A DNA stretch of 11,457 nt from Stephanodiscus triporus (GCA_036939755.1 JALLAZ010000875.1:1-11457), one strand, 5' to 3'; shown: positions 1-10,836, counted from the first letter of the stretch. Numbers and translations are program-made. Notes: generated by a model not told the origin, from the sequence alone.

Positions 1-129
1 TCATTCAACTGGACTAAAATTTAAATTTTGTAGATCAATTTTTGGTATTTGTGAGACTTGAGACGATTGGGCGGAAAAGTAACACGTCGATTGTTCTATG
101 AAAAGAAAGAACTAAAAGATGGAGTGGTA

Positions 130-1384
130 CTATGTGAAATCGTAAAATACAAATACAATCGGCAAACTAATCACCCATCTCCACGATAGTCCTAGAGAAT
201 AGATTCCGTAAAGAGATAAAACTAAACTTGAAATGATAGCTCGGTACACAAGGAGGGTACCTTCAATGTCCCGGCCATGTACGTCAACATCCAGGCCGTT
301 GACGTAAGACAAATTGCAGAAGCGAGACTTGATGTTCATGCAGTCCAACTCCTTTATGACCGCGCAAGTGTTCCTGATGAGGTCTGCTAGAGCCGTCGCA
401 CGAGCAGAGCAAGTAACCTTTCCTTGGGAAGGCTTGGTATAGGATAGGTTGCCATGGATAGTGTTGTCGTGGGCAATGGGCAATCTCGCCACATATGTGA
501 AAGAGGAGGAGCTTGTTGATACCTTTTTTTGCTTCGGCCTCTTTTTTGGCATCCTTCGGAAGAGTAAGAGTAATCGTGCTCAAAGCAGCCGGGGTGAGGG
601 CTTGGGCTGTAGAAAGTGCAGCAGGAAAAAAATAGGTCTTGATCTCATCAACCTCAACCTTGTAGAGATTGGAATCCACTACCAATGGGAGGGACTTTCT
701 GTTGTCATACCCCGGGCAGAAATGGTTCTTGATAAAGTCGGCCTCGGAGTAGCCATCCGTGGCCTTAGCAGTCTCAAAGACTGTGGTAGTGGCCGGGCAA
801 GAATTGATCGCGTAATCCGCCGCCTGGACCTATGCAGCATATCCTGCACCCAATCTGGAGAGGGTCATCTTGACATCGTTGTCAGTGATGTTGCCTTGGG
901 GGATATCCTGACCAAAGTAGATTATTAAGAAGTTTGGAAAGAGCTTTCCAACAACCTCATCGGTGTCGGCTTGAGACTCCCAATCTGTGCCGGAGAGAAG
1001 CGGATCTCCCAGAGGGGTGGGGGTGGAAGCAGGGTCAATTCCTCCAACGATGGCGGTCTTGGTGTCAATGATGGGGAGAAAACCGAAGGCATCGCGATTG
1101 ACAAAAACACAGCTGAATTTGCCGATCTTGTTGGAAGAGTTGCCAACGAAGTCGATGAAAGACCCACTCAAGTCAGTGTGAATGCGCAGGGCATAACAGT
1201 AGGTCAGGGTGGAAGAACTGGGGGCGAGTGTGCCAATGGCAGCAATGGTACCGGCCGCAATTCCGCCGGTGAAGTGATCAAAGTACCTCGTGAGGGTAAA
1301 GTTGTAGGCTTGAGCAGGAGAGCCTGAAACGTCGTGACGCTTGGGGTAGAGGTTGGTGTAGTAGTTGGAAGGAGAAGAAGGCAT
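130..1384 (-). pseudogene. Unrecognised protein-coding gene interrupted by an in-frame stop and a frame change
   Basis: I do not recognise this family. Read on the minus strand from ATG at 1384, the frame runs 184 codons to a TAG at 830-832. The same frame then continues open with protein-like composition (containing KSLPLVVDSNLYKVEVDEIK) to a Lys/Glu/Ala-rich stretch near 550-520. There the coding frame appears to move by +1 at an A7 tract (524-530), and the new frame continues (FTYVARLPIAHDNTIHGN and onward) to a stop at 130-132. All three segments are rich in Ser/Thr/Gly/Ala, with several Cys and little low complexity, unlike the arginine-rich shadow frames in this window. I see no signal peptide, catalytic motif or clear membrane segment in the first 184 codons; the last 35 or so codons are hydrophobic and may be spurious. 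The upstream extension of the frame to 2113 crosses a tandem array and is unlikely to be coded. A pseudogene is most likely. Assembly or sequencing errors, or recoding, remain possible. Confidence 0.5.
524..530 (-). other. A7 homopolymer at the inferred frame change
   Basis: On the minus strand this is a run of seven A inside a Lys/Ala/Glu-rich stretch; a second run of six A lies at 547-542. Before the tract the protein-like frame is the one that is open at 685-284; after it the protein-like frame is the one open from 552 to 130. Loss of one A would join the two. The run could be a mutation, a base-calling error, or a polymerase slippage site; the sequence cannot decide between these. Confidence 0.45.
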
Positions 1385-1497
1385 GCTGCCAAAACAGTGT
1401 AGAAATAATGTCGGATAAGAAAAAATTCGGCGTGTCACATGGAGCAACAACCAACAGTAGCAGTATAAACGGGTCATTGGCCAAAGCCTCCCCAAAA

Positions 1498-1846
1498 TGC
1501 CCCTCGTGGAGGATTTCGTCACGTACAACGGACTCTGACCGCAATGGTCACAAGATCTGCCCCTCATAGGAGGACTTTGTCTCGTACAACGGACTTCGAC
1601 CAGTAGTGGTCTCAGAATCTGCCCCTCGTCGGAGGACTTTGTCTCGTACAATGGACTTCGACCACTAAGGGCCTCAAGAATCTGCCCCTCATCGGAGGTC
1701 ATCGTCTCGTACAACGGACTTCGACCACGAGGGGCCTCAAAATTCTGCCCCTCATCAGAGGGCTTTGTCTCGTACAATGGACTTCGACCACGAGGGGCCT
1801 CAAGATCTGCCCCTCTTCGGAGAACTTCATCTCGTAAAATGGACTT
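1498..1846. repeat. Tandem array of six 60-63 bp units
   Basis: Units begin with TGCCCCTC at 1498, 1558, 1620, 1683, 1746 and 1808. The first five are 60, 62, 63, 63 and 62 bp long; the sixth is truncated near 1846. The best conserved core reads CTCGTACAAYGGACTTCGAC on the plus strand. Units 4 and 5 carry an internal inverted repeat, GCCCCTC with GAGGGGC (1684-1690 with 1729-1735, and 1747-1753 with 1792-1798), which could form a hairpin; units 1-3 have lost the right arm. Unit lengths that are not multiples of three make the minus-strand frame drift from unit to unit, so the array is not a conserved coding repeat. It ends 114 bp upstream of the likely start of the broken gene, so it lies in that gene's promoter or 5' leader position. 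There are no unique spacers, so it is not a CRISPR array. Confidence 0.85.
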
Positions 1847-2113
1847 TTGGCTGTGAAATAGGCCAGACAACAACAGAACGAGCCGAAAGGAGACAAACAC
1901 CTCAAACAAACAGATCATACAAGCGAAAGGAAGATGCCAGGAGAAATTTATCTGGTGATGGTGGAAGATTTTGTGTTGAATGCTTGGTTGATGCTGATGG
2001 TCTTTGCGCGTTTGGCAGCCGTCGAATGGCTCGGTGAAAAAGGTTGTGAGCAAAGACCAATGATCTGAAGCGACGAGATCTTTTAGATCTTGCGTGGATA
2101 TCCAGTAGGGCAC

Positions 2114-3392
2114 GGTATGAATGTGCCTCTCCTATTTATTCGATTGATTCAAATTCTGATCATTCATTGGAATCGTGAGGCTCAGGTGAATTCCTAGTCT
2201 TTCTTTGTTGTAGGAACATAGGGAATGCATAAGGCAGACTGTGGAAGAAAGGCAGGAGGAAGGTGTCAACAAATCTTCCTTTTGAATTCACGACGCTACG
2301 AGAAAGGGGAGCTTCACAAGCAAAGTCATTTGCATTAGACATTTGTTGGGAGTAATCTGACTTCAGGGAAGTCATATTATTGTATGTAAGCGTAAGCTCG
2401 TACCAGAGCTAACGCAATGAGATTTTCCGACCAATCGTCCACTGTGGTGGATAGCACTCTATGGTTACCTGCGATAAAATGACTCCATAAACGTCAGTAT
2501 CCGATTCGGGCAACAAACGCTCGATACAATACGAGTGGGATTAATCAGCCTGGGCGATCTCTGCAACAGGAAATGCAGAAAATTCGTCAGAGTTGATATA
2601 CCATTGTTGGTAAAATCACAACCTACCAATTCTCGGAGGAGGACGGGCGTCAAATTGACGACGCTGGTGGCATCGGTTTCACGTCATCGGCCTCGTCTGC
2701 CACCTCCCCCTCGACTGTCCACCGTGCCGCGACGATGCGACGATCGTTCGGTGGCCGGGGGTCCAAGCCTCGCTCGGGATCCTCCGTCGGTCGGCCTCAT
2801 CCTTGATGTTGTCGTCGGCACTGTGCGTGATTTTCGTTTATTTTACCGGGAGGGCAAGGGGCTCATTTATCTGGAGGGCGCGCCATCGGGTGAGAAGAGA
2901 GTCCCGCCGACGGCGTCCCACCCGGTCGCAGGGGCAGCGAAGGGACAATGAGGACGTCTTTGTCATGTCGGCGGCGGCTTCGGCTTCTTTCGGGTTGGGG
3001 CTTCAGTGGCCTCAAATTATTTTCCGAAGCAAGGAATTGGTACCATTAATTTTATTTGGCGGGAGAGCAAACTTGACTCTTACTAACCATATGTTTGCCA
3101 GAACATATTATTCGTCCCAGACAAACTCATATCCGCCATGTCAACAGAGGCTTTCAGCGAGGCGACAAGAATGATGATAAGCAGCGTGAAAGTGAGCTTC
3201 AGTAGAAGAACGAACACCTTAAGTGGCTGGTAAGATGCCATTCGGTGTATGAAAGATGTCTGTTTGTTTTGTTGTGCTTTGATCTGTTTTCGAATTACTT
3301 TCTCTCTCTTAGTACCGAATTTATGTATATTAACCCATTCGAAGTTATACCGTTAATCTCATTACGATGAGTATCGTACTCCCCAAAATCCG
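2114..3392. other. Intergenic stretch with no supported gene
   Basis: Nothing here reads convincingly as a gene. The open frames (2160-2375 minus, 2465-2653 minus, 2535-2951 plus, 2803-3174 plus) are short, overlap each other on opposite strands, and show no family motif. The part at about 2690-3000 is GC-rich and shifts to AT-rich sequence toward 3392, which should include the 3' untranslated region of homoserine kinase. A 13-nt palindrome, CGTCAA-A-TTGACG, lies at 2648-2660. I found no tRNA-like or rRNA-like segment, terminal inverted repeat or polyprotein fragment. Confidence 0.5.
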
Positions 3393-4735
3393 CTATACGT
3401 TATCTCTGAACGTGATGTACTCGCTACTGAACGGCGGATCGACTTTCACGACCCTCGCCCCCTCCTGACTCGCCTGCGTCACGACGATCCGTCCCTTAAC
3501 GCCAAATGTTTCCGCGCACTGCATCATCGCCTTCGCGACCGTGAAGTCGGTGCGCTCCTTCTCCCTCTGGGTGAAGATGTCCCCCGACGCGCCGCTGGTC
3601 ATGGCCATTACCGTCGGTCCGGCGCCGCTCAGGTAGGCGCAGCAGGCGCCCGCGTCCTCCGCGGCCTGTATCATCGGGTATAGGTGCTTGTACAGGGCAT
3701 CGGCGCGCTGGGGCTGGTGCATCCGATCCTCCACGCCCCACTTGAGGTTGTCGAGGTTTCCGAGGCATAGGGCGTGTATCAGGAAAGCCGCGCGGCCGAC
3801 GTTGAACGCCGCGTCGGATCGGGATATGGTATCCGAGAGCACCCCCCGCGCCGCGGAGGTCTTGCCGATGAAGTCGGGTATGAACATCACGAGCTGCATC
3901 CCCGAGGGACACGGAACTCGCTCCGTCGCCCATCGCTTGCCGTTGTGTATGCCAATCTGGAAGCCGCCGTAAATGACCTGACGGGGGGAGGGGTCATCGT
4001 CCGACAAAGGACGAAAAAAAGCAGAGAAGAAATCAGAATGATCACACGGACGGGAGGGGGTCGGAAGACATGAAAAGAGCGCAACATCATATCCGACCGG
4101 TGCGCATGTGCACGATATCATGCACGTCCATGAACTCACAGGCGCGACGTTGTCCGGATGTCCCTCGATCGTCGCCGCTATCTGCAAAAGGCTCTCGCTG
4201 CCCCAAACCGGCAGCCTGTGACCCGCCAACACCAATCCCGCGATGATCCCCGCGACGATCGCCGCCGACGAGCTGCCAAGTCCCCTCGCGTAGGGTATGC
4301 GACTGGCCACGTGGTACCTGAGGGGCGGCATGGGCTTCCCCGCCGTCTCGTACGCGGCCTTGACCCCGGTGACCAGCAGGTTCGACCCGTCCTTGGGCAT
4401 CTCGTCCGCGCCGTCCCCCTCGGCCGTGATCTCGAAGTGCTCCGCCCGGCTCACGGTGACCTCGGTCCAGAGGTCGACCGCCAGTCCGATGCAGTCGTAC
4501 CCGGGCCCGCAGTTCGCCGAGCTCGCCGGCACCCTCACCGTCACGGACGTCCGGGGGACGGAGTTCTCGTCCTCCACGGCCATGCGCGCCGCGATGCGCC
4601 GTCGCATCCTCTCCTCGTGGGAGTGCGGCATGAGGACGGAGGGGTGGTCGTCGGAGCCGCCGATCGACTTGGCCGACGTGCCGAGGTCGTACTCGGGGTC
4701 CTGGAATATCATGGACCTCCTGTGCTGTCCGGCGA

Positions 4736-4775
<40 letters not shown>

Positions 4776-4907
4776 AGACATCGCGCGGGATTCTTGCCCG
4801 CGTTGCCTCCGGCTGTTGTCGACGAGGTAGTAGGTGAGGGCGGCGCCTATGCCGCCGGCGAGGGCTGCCGTGACGGCCAGTTTGGTGACGTCGTTGTTCG
4901 TGGACAT
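3393..4907 (-). CDS. Homoserine kinase (GHMP kinase family), two exons
   Basis: The enzyme phosphorylates L-homoserine with ATP to O-phospho-L-homoserine, the step before threonine synthase. Exon 1 is 4907-4140 and exon 2 is 3977-3393 (minus strand), giving 450 aa spliced. Homology begins near residue 121 with the family's first motif, VPASSANCGPGYDCIG (126-141). The ATP-binding GHMP loop, PYARGLGSSSAA, is at 205-216. EGHPDNVAP (248-256), the homoserine-kinase signature, falls exactly at the exon end. The C-terminal glycine motif, YLSGAGPTVMAM, is near 371-382. All key motifs are intact. The roughly 120-residue N-terminal extension is unusual: residues 9-29 form a likely membrane or signal-anchor helix, followed by a basic stretch and a run of 14 Ser (44-57) coded by (GAC)12 at 4738-4773. 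Threonine synthesis is plastidial in plants and many algae, so the extension may be a targeting or anchoring sequence; it lacks a motif that I would call a diatom plastid presequence. Met43 and Met66 are alternative starts. Confidence 0.93.
3978..4139 (-). other. Intron of the homoserine kinase gene
   Basis: The donor is GTGAGT (4139-4134) and the acceptor is CCGTCAG (ending at 3978), preceded by a pyrimidine-rich tract. The splice sits in phase 0 between the codon for Pro256 (end of EGHPDNVAP) and VIYGGFQ, the expected next stretch of the family. The translation of the interval resembles no part of the enzyme, which supports removal. The length is 162 nt, exactly 54 codons, with no in-frame stop, so an unspliced mRNA would encode a 504-aa protein with a 54-residue insertion. 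Confidence 0.9.
4738..4773. repeat. (GAC)12 trinucleotide repeat inside homoserine kinase
   Basis: Twelve uninterrupted GAC units on the plus strand are read as TCG (Ser) codons on the minus strand and account for most of the poly-serine run. In-frame length variation between alleles would be tolerated. Confidence 0.9.
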
Positions 4908-7217
<2,310 letters not shown>

Positions 7218-7461
7218 AAATGACCACGCCATGATGATGGAAGATTGTGGAAAAGCGATCCGAGAAGTGTGGGGGTTTTGTTCTTTTTCGTGTCATTCAC
7301 AACTATTAGAGCTTCAGAAGAATTCATACCATGTTTGATGGCTAAACTTCTCATTCAGTAATCGTTCGCCATATATGGATAAATAGATCCGATCAGTGAT
7401 TCGTGTACAAAAATTTGCATTTGATTTTATTAAGATTGAAACGACACCGCCCCCCACCGTA
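7218..7461. other. Convergent 3' spacer between RUVBL2 and VPS53
   Basis: This 244-bp AT-richer spacer separates two stop codons on opposite strands, so it holds both 3' untranslated regions, which may overlap. No coding frame in it is supported. Confidence 0.6.
7426..7431 (-). terminator. Possible AATAAA polyadenylation signal for VPS53
   Basis: The minus strand reads AATAAA about 31 bp past the VPS53 stop codon, a reasonable place for a cleavage signal. Algal polyadenylation signals are often degenerate and the hexamer can occur by chance in AT-rich spacers, so this is a weak call. Confidence 0.3.
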
Positions 7462-10400
7462 TCATCGAAAAGCCTTCCGAAAATCATCCACTCGCTGCCT
7501 CATCTGATTCAAGTCGGCGTTCACCTTCGCCGCCACGTCCGATCCGCGTTCTTGCAAGGCCTGTATATTCGCCGTCATGCCGGACGAGTCCACCCCGACC
7601 CCTCCCTCGCCGGCTTCGACGCCCAAGGTTTCCAACATCGCGGGGTGATCCGTGCGCGGGATTCCCTTTAGCGTCATTATCATCGTGAAATCCGACGCCA
7701 TCGATGCGGTATCCATGGAGCAGTCCCATTGGGCGCGGAACATCTCGACGAGCATTTCCTTGGGAGAGCCGACCAGCTTGAGCATGACCTCCAGCTTGCG
7801 AAATTCCTTATTCACCATTTTCGTGTACATGGCCGGGGCGATGGTGGACCCCCCCGAGAGATTGGCGGCATTCCCGTGATGATGGCGAGAGGAGGCACCG
7901 CCCGACCCTAACGCAGTTTTCTTCTCGGCTTCCATCACAGGAAGTTTCAGCAGAAGCGTCTTGATGCTGTAGACATCGAGGAGTAGCTGCTGAGTTCCCG
8001 CCTCGCTGATGCGCTTCAGCCCGACCAATGTCCGAAAATAGGTCGACGCAAACGCCGTGGCGAACTTATCGCAAAAGCTTCGAAAGTACGACGATGGGAT
8101 CAGCTCCCTCACCTTCACAACGAAGGGCTGCACGGTCAGGTGGGTGGCCCGCACGTAACCGGACTCCTCCCCGACCATGTCGAACGTCGACCAGTTGGTC
8201 CGCGAGATGTCCTTCATCGTGACGTCCAGTCGTTGTTCCAACCCCGACACCAGTACCCGCAAGGACTTGGCAGTCACGTCCTGGAAGGCACCCTGCTCCT
8301 CGCTCATGTCAATTTTGTCCTTGTACTTGTCGCCGATCTTATCGCGAATGAGATCCTCCAAAGCCTCGACCGTATCAGCGCAGTACTCGCACGTGTCGAT
8401 GACGTGGCAGACGGTAACCTCCTCGCCGGGCGGGATGCGATACACCGCACCGCCACCGGCCTGCGTCGACGATGAGACTCCGACGCCCGCCCCTACAAGC
8501 GCCAACTTCGCCACGCCCTGACCGACGGGCGGGGGCAACTTCTTCTCCAGAACCTTCGCGTAGTCACGCAGCTTCTTCTGGTAGGCGCGCTGGAGTAGGA
8601 AGAACGTCTTCTCCCTCGTTAGGGCAGTGCATCGGAGCATGCTGTTCTTCATGTATATGAAGAGGTTCGTCGACGAGACGAAGACTGGCCGCTCGCCGCG
8701 CGCGTCGACAGTGTCGTCGGACGCCGCGGCCCTGAGCTGCTCATCCATGCTTCGCTCCTCCAGCGCCACGTAGGGGGTCATGTGATCGTCGAACACCGTC
8801 GAGGCGATGCCCGCCAGGGGCGGGACAGGCCCCACGCCGGAGGGTACGCCCTCGATCCCCCCGCCGGCCGTCCTCCTGCGGCGTTCGTACTTGATCCTGA
8901 TCCCCTCGGCGCTCCTGGCGGGGACGGCGCGGCCACGATCGTCGAATTCGAGGTCGTTGTCGCCGTCGCCGCCGGCGGCGTCCGATTCCTTGCCCTCGCC
9001 CCCATCGATGCCGACGCCGACGCCGACGCCGGGATTCGCAAACTTCGTCCCGAAGTCGCGCGCGAGCCACGCGGACATCTCCTTCTCGAAGAGTATCGTC
9101 TTCTGCAGGGCCCTCAGCAGCGCGGCGACCGCCTCCCCGACGGCGCCGTCGGGGCCAGGGGGGGCGGCGGCGCCGCCCCCCAACTTGACGGACGCGATCG
9201 ACGCGGCGAGGGCGGACGCGTCGACGCCGCCGCTGGAGGGGGCGGCGGCGTTGTTCCTGACGTTCTGCCTCTTCAGGACGAACTTGAGGTGTCGCGCCGT
9301 CGCCTCGAGGAACGACGCCGTGAGGCGGTAGTGGACGTTCCATCGCGGCGGGAAGACGTTCGCGAATTGCAGCTGAACGGAACGCAGCTTGTTCCGGTAC
9401 CACGCGAAGCGATTCTCGACTGCGTCCAACGACGACGAGCCGGACGGCGGCGCGGCCGTCCCGTCGCCTCCGTCGTTGCCAGCGGCGTCCTTTCCGACGT
9501 CGTCCCTCTTGAAGGAGGGCGTCGCGACTGCCCCGCCCTTTCCGCCCGACTTCTTCTTCTTCGCGGCGCCCGCGGGATTGGGATTGTACAATTCCTCATA
9601 TTCCCTTAGATGATCGCCGACGAAGTCGGCGATGAAACGTTCCCTCGATTTCGGGCCGAGGGCCTCGACGACGAGACAGGCGTCGGCGAGCGTCTTACGC
9701 ACCATCGTCGACGATCCTCCGCCACCATAGTAGGTGTCGTCGTCGTCGTCGTCGTCGTAGTAGTCGCCGCCGCCACCACCGGCGGCGTCGTCGCGGCGGG
9801 CGTCGTCGCCGCGGCCGTCGTCGTGCCCCCGCCCCTGGCATCCCGCCTCCCGGAAGAGGCTAACGATCCCCTCCCACAGCTGCCCCTTGATGATCCCCAC
9901 CGCGTCCCGCACCTGCCTCATCTTGGGAACGCTGTCCATGTACCCCTCGAAGTGCCCCAAAAGCAGCCTCGTGGCGTCGACTAGGTGCGCCGCCTCGCCG
10001 TACCTTGGCACCGGCTGCTCGGCCGTGACCGCGCATGCCATCCGTAGCTGCTCCGCCGCGTGCAGGAGCATGTGCAGCCTCTTGAGCGCCGTGATCGTGC
10101 GCTGCAGGTGTCGCTTGGCGTGATCGAGCCTCTTCATGTCCCTTGTGATCTCGAGGACCGCCCCCTCGCTCTTCCGTGCCTGGTCCCTCACCTGGTGTAT
10201 CCTCTGCGTCAATTGCAGCACGGCCGATCGCGCGATCGCGACGTCCCGCGCGAGCGACGGCGCCAGCGCGGCCTGCCGTCGGAGCGCGGCGGACAGGCTC
10301 TCGTCGAGCCGATCGAGCCTCGACGAGATGGCCGATCGGAGGGCGGGCAGCGCCGACACGAGCTGCTGCTCGGTGTGATAGTGCTGGTTCAGGAAATCGA

Positions 10401-10836
10401 TCGGATCGAAGTCGCGCTTATCCTGCTGCTGCCGTGCCTGCTTTTGCCGTGCCTGTTCCTGCGATTGCGATTGGTCCGGCTCCTGGGCGGCGGCGTGATA
10501 CCTGCCGGCGGCGGACGATGCCGAAGTCATCTCGAGCGCGTCGAGGAGCGATTCGGGGTCCATCGTGGCAGTCGTGGTCGTCGTGGTCGTCGTCGTGGTC
10601 GTCGTCGTCGGCGGGGAGGAGGGGGACTTGGAATTTTCATTATTGTCGCCGTCACTGCCGCCACGCGGGGGGGGAGGACGCTGCGCCGTAGGCGGCAACG
10701 AGACCATCGTGGCCGACGCCGACGCCGACGCCGACGCCGATCCTGGAGGAGGGTGGGTCGCCGCGGACATAGTCGCCGCGGCCATCGTTGTTGTCGTCCC
10801 TTTCCTCTTTTTTTTGTCCGAATAATATCTACTCAT
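7462..10836 (-). CDS. VPS53: VPS53, subunit of the GARP/EARP tethering complex
   Basis: VPS53 acts with VPS51, VPS52 and VPS54 (GARP) or VPS50 (EARP) to tether endosome-derived vesicles at the trans-Golgi or recycling endosomes. The 1124-aa single-exon frame contains the VPS53 N-terminal domain starting with DFDPIDFLNQHYHTEQQL (142-159). Its hallmark ITRDMKRLDHAKRHL (230-244) lies in a coiled-coil region of about 160-265. Conserved blocks continue at 383-417 (ADACLVVEALGPKSRERFI), 472-525, 563-600, 676-770, 803-965 (including CEYCADTVEALEDLI) and 1001-1036 (MYTKMVNKEFRKLEVMLKLV). Animal homologues are about 700-830 aa; the excess is low-complexity sequence. This comprises a 140-residue Ser/Ala, poly-Thr (77-89) and Gln-rich N-terminus, an Asp/Gly insertion (337-376), a Lys/Gly/Ala insertion (420-468), and Gly/Ala/Asp-rich insertions (526-565, 601-670). 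ATG at 10836 has a poor start context (T at -3), whereas Met18 at 10785 has A at -3 and G at +4 and may be the true start. I see no convincing intron. Confidence 0.93.
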   Translation of the reverse strand: MSRYYSDKKKRKGTTTTMAAATMSAATHPPPGSASASASASATMVSLPPTAQRPPPPRGGSDGDNNENSKSPSSPPTTTTTTTTTTTTTATMDPESLLDALEMTSASSAAGRYHAAAQEPDQSQSQEQARQKQARQQQDKRDFDPIDFLNQHYHTEQQLVSALPALRSAISSRLDRLDESLSAALRRQAALAPSLARDVAIARSAVLQLTQRIHQVRDQARKSEGAVLEITRDMKRLDHAKRHLQRTITALKRLHMLLHAAEQLRMACAVTAEQPVPRYGEAAHLVDATRLLLGHFEGYMDSVPKMRQVRDAVGIIKGQLWEGIVSLFREAGCQGRGHDDGRGDDARRDDAAGGGGGDYYDDDDDDDTYYGGGGSSTMVRKTLADACLVVEALGPKSRERFIADFVGDHLREYEELYNPNPAGAAKKKKSGGKGGAVATPSFKRDDVGKDAAGNDGGDGTAAPPSGSSSLDAVENRFAWYRNKLRSVQLQFANVFPPRWNVHYRLTASFLEATARHLKFVLKRQNVRNNAAAPSSGGVDASALAASIASVKLGGGAAAPPGPDGAVGEAVAALLRALQKTILFEKEMSAWLARDFGTKFANPGVGVGVGIDGGEGKESDAAGGDGDNDLEFDDRGRAVPARSAEGIRIKYERRRRTAGGGIEGVPSGVGPVPPLAGIASTVFDDHMTPYVALEERSMDEQLRAAASDDTVDARGERPVFVSSTNLFIYMKNSMLRCTALTREKTFFLLQRAYQKKLRDYAKVLEKKLPPPVGQGVAKLALVGAGVGVSSSTQAGGGAVYRIPPGEEVTVCHVIDTCEYCADTVEALEDLIRDKIGDKYKDKIDMSEEQGAFQDVTAKSLRVLVSGLEQRLDVTMKDISRTNWSTFDMVGEESGYVRATHLTVQPFVVKVRELIPSSYFRSFCDKFATAFASTYFRTLVGLKRISEAGTQQLLLDVYSIKTLLLKLPVMEAEKKTALGSGGASSRHHHGNAANLSGGSTIAPAMYTKMVNKEFRKLEVMLKLVGSPKEMLVEMFRAQWDCSMDTASMASDFTMIMTLKGIPRTDHPAMLETLGVEAGEGGVGVDSSGMTANIQALQERGSDVAAKVNADLNQMRQRVDDFRKAFR
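9735..9758. repeat. GTC trinucleotide repeat coding the VPS53 acidic run
   Basis: A plus-strand GTC run is read on the minus strand as GAC, coding the seven consecutive Asp near residues 361-367 of VPS53. It sits in a non-conserved insertion between the N-terminal coiled coil and the next conserved block, so length changes there are probably tolerated. Confidence 0.75.
10566..10611. repeat. GTC/GTG repeat coding the VPS53 poly-threonine run
   Basis: An imperfect trinucleotide run of GTC and GTG units on the plus strand encodes about 13 Thr (residues 77-89) on the minus strand. The mixed codons imply either old expansion followed by silent substitutions or selection to keep threonine. Confidence 0.75.
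10708..10739. repeat. GCCGAC hexanucleotide repeat coding Ser-Ala repeats
   Basis: About five GCCGAC units on the plus strand give alternating Ser and Ala codons near residues 33-42 of VPS53, in its disordered N-terminal tail. Confidence 0.75.

Noticed and set aside
1498..1846. CRISPR-like array
   Set aside because: Units are contiguous and 60-63 bp long with no unique spacers, in a eukaryotic context.
1385..2113. Upstream extension of the minus-strand open frame to an ATG at 2113
   Set aside because: It runs through the tandem array, where the frame drifts between units, and its composition is not protein-like. The ATG at 1384 is the better start.
2465..2653. 62-residue minus-strand frame with moderately protein-like sequence
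   Set aside because: Too short, no family recognised, no intron signals linking it to another frame, and overlapped by an opposite-strand frame.
3290..3313. Pyrimidine tract followed by TTAG on the plus strand, resembling a splice acceptor
   Set aside because: The sequence after it has no open coding frame, and it lies in the expected 3' untranslated region of homoserine kinase.
8741..9609. Long overlapping frames on both strands within VPS53
   Set aside because: Arg/Gly/Ala-rich shadows caused by high GC3; no motifs, and the VPS53 frame is conserved throughout.
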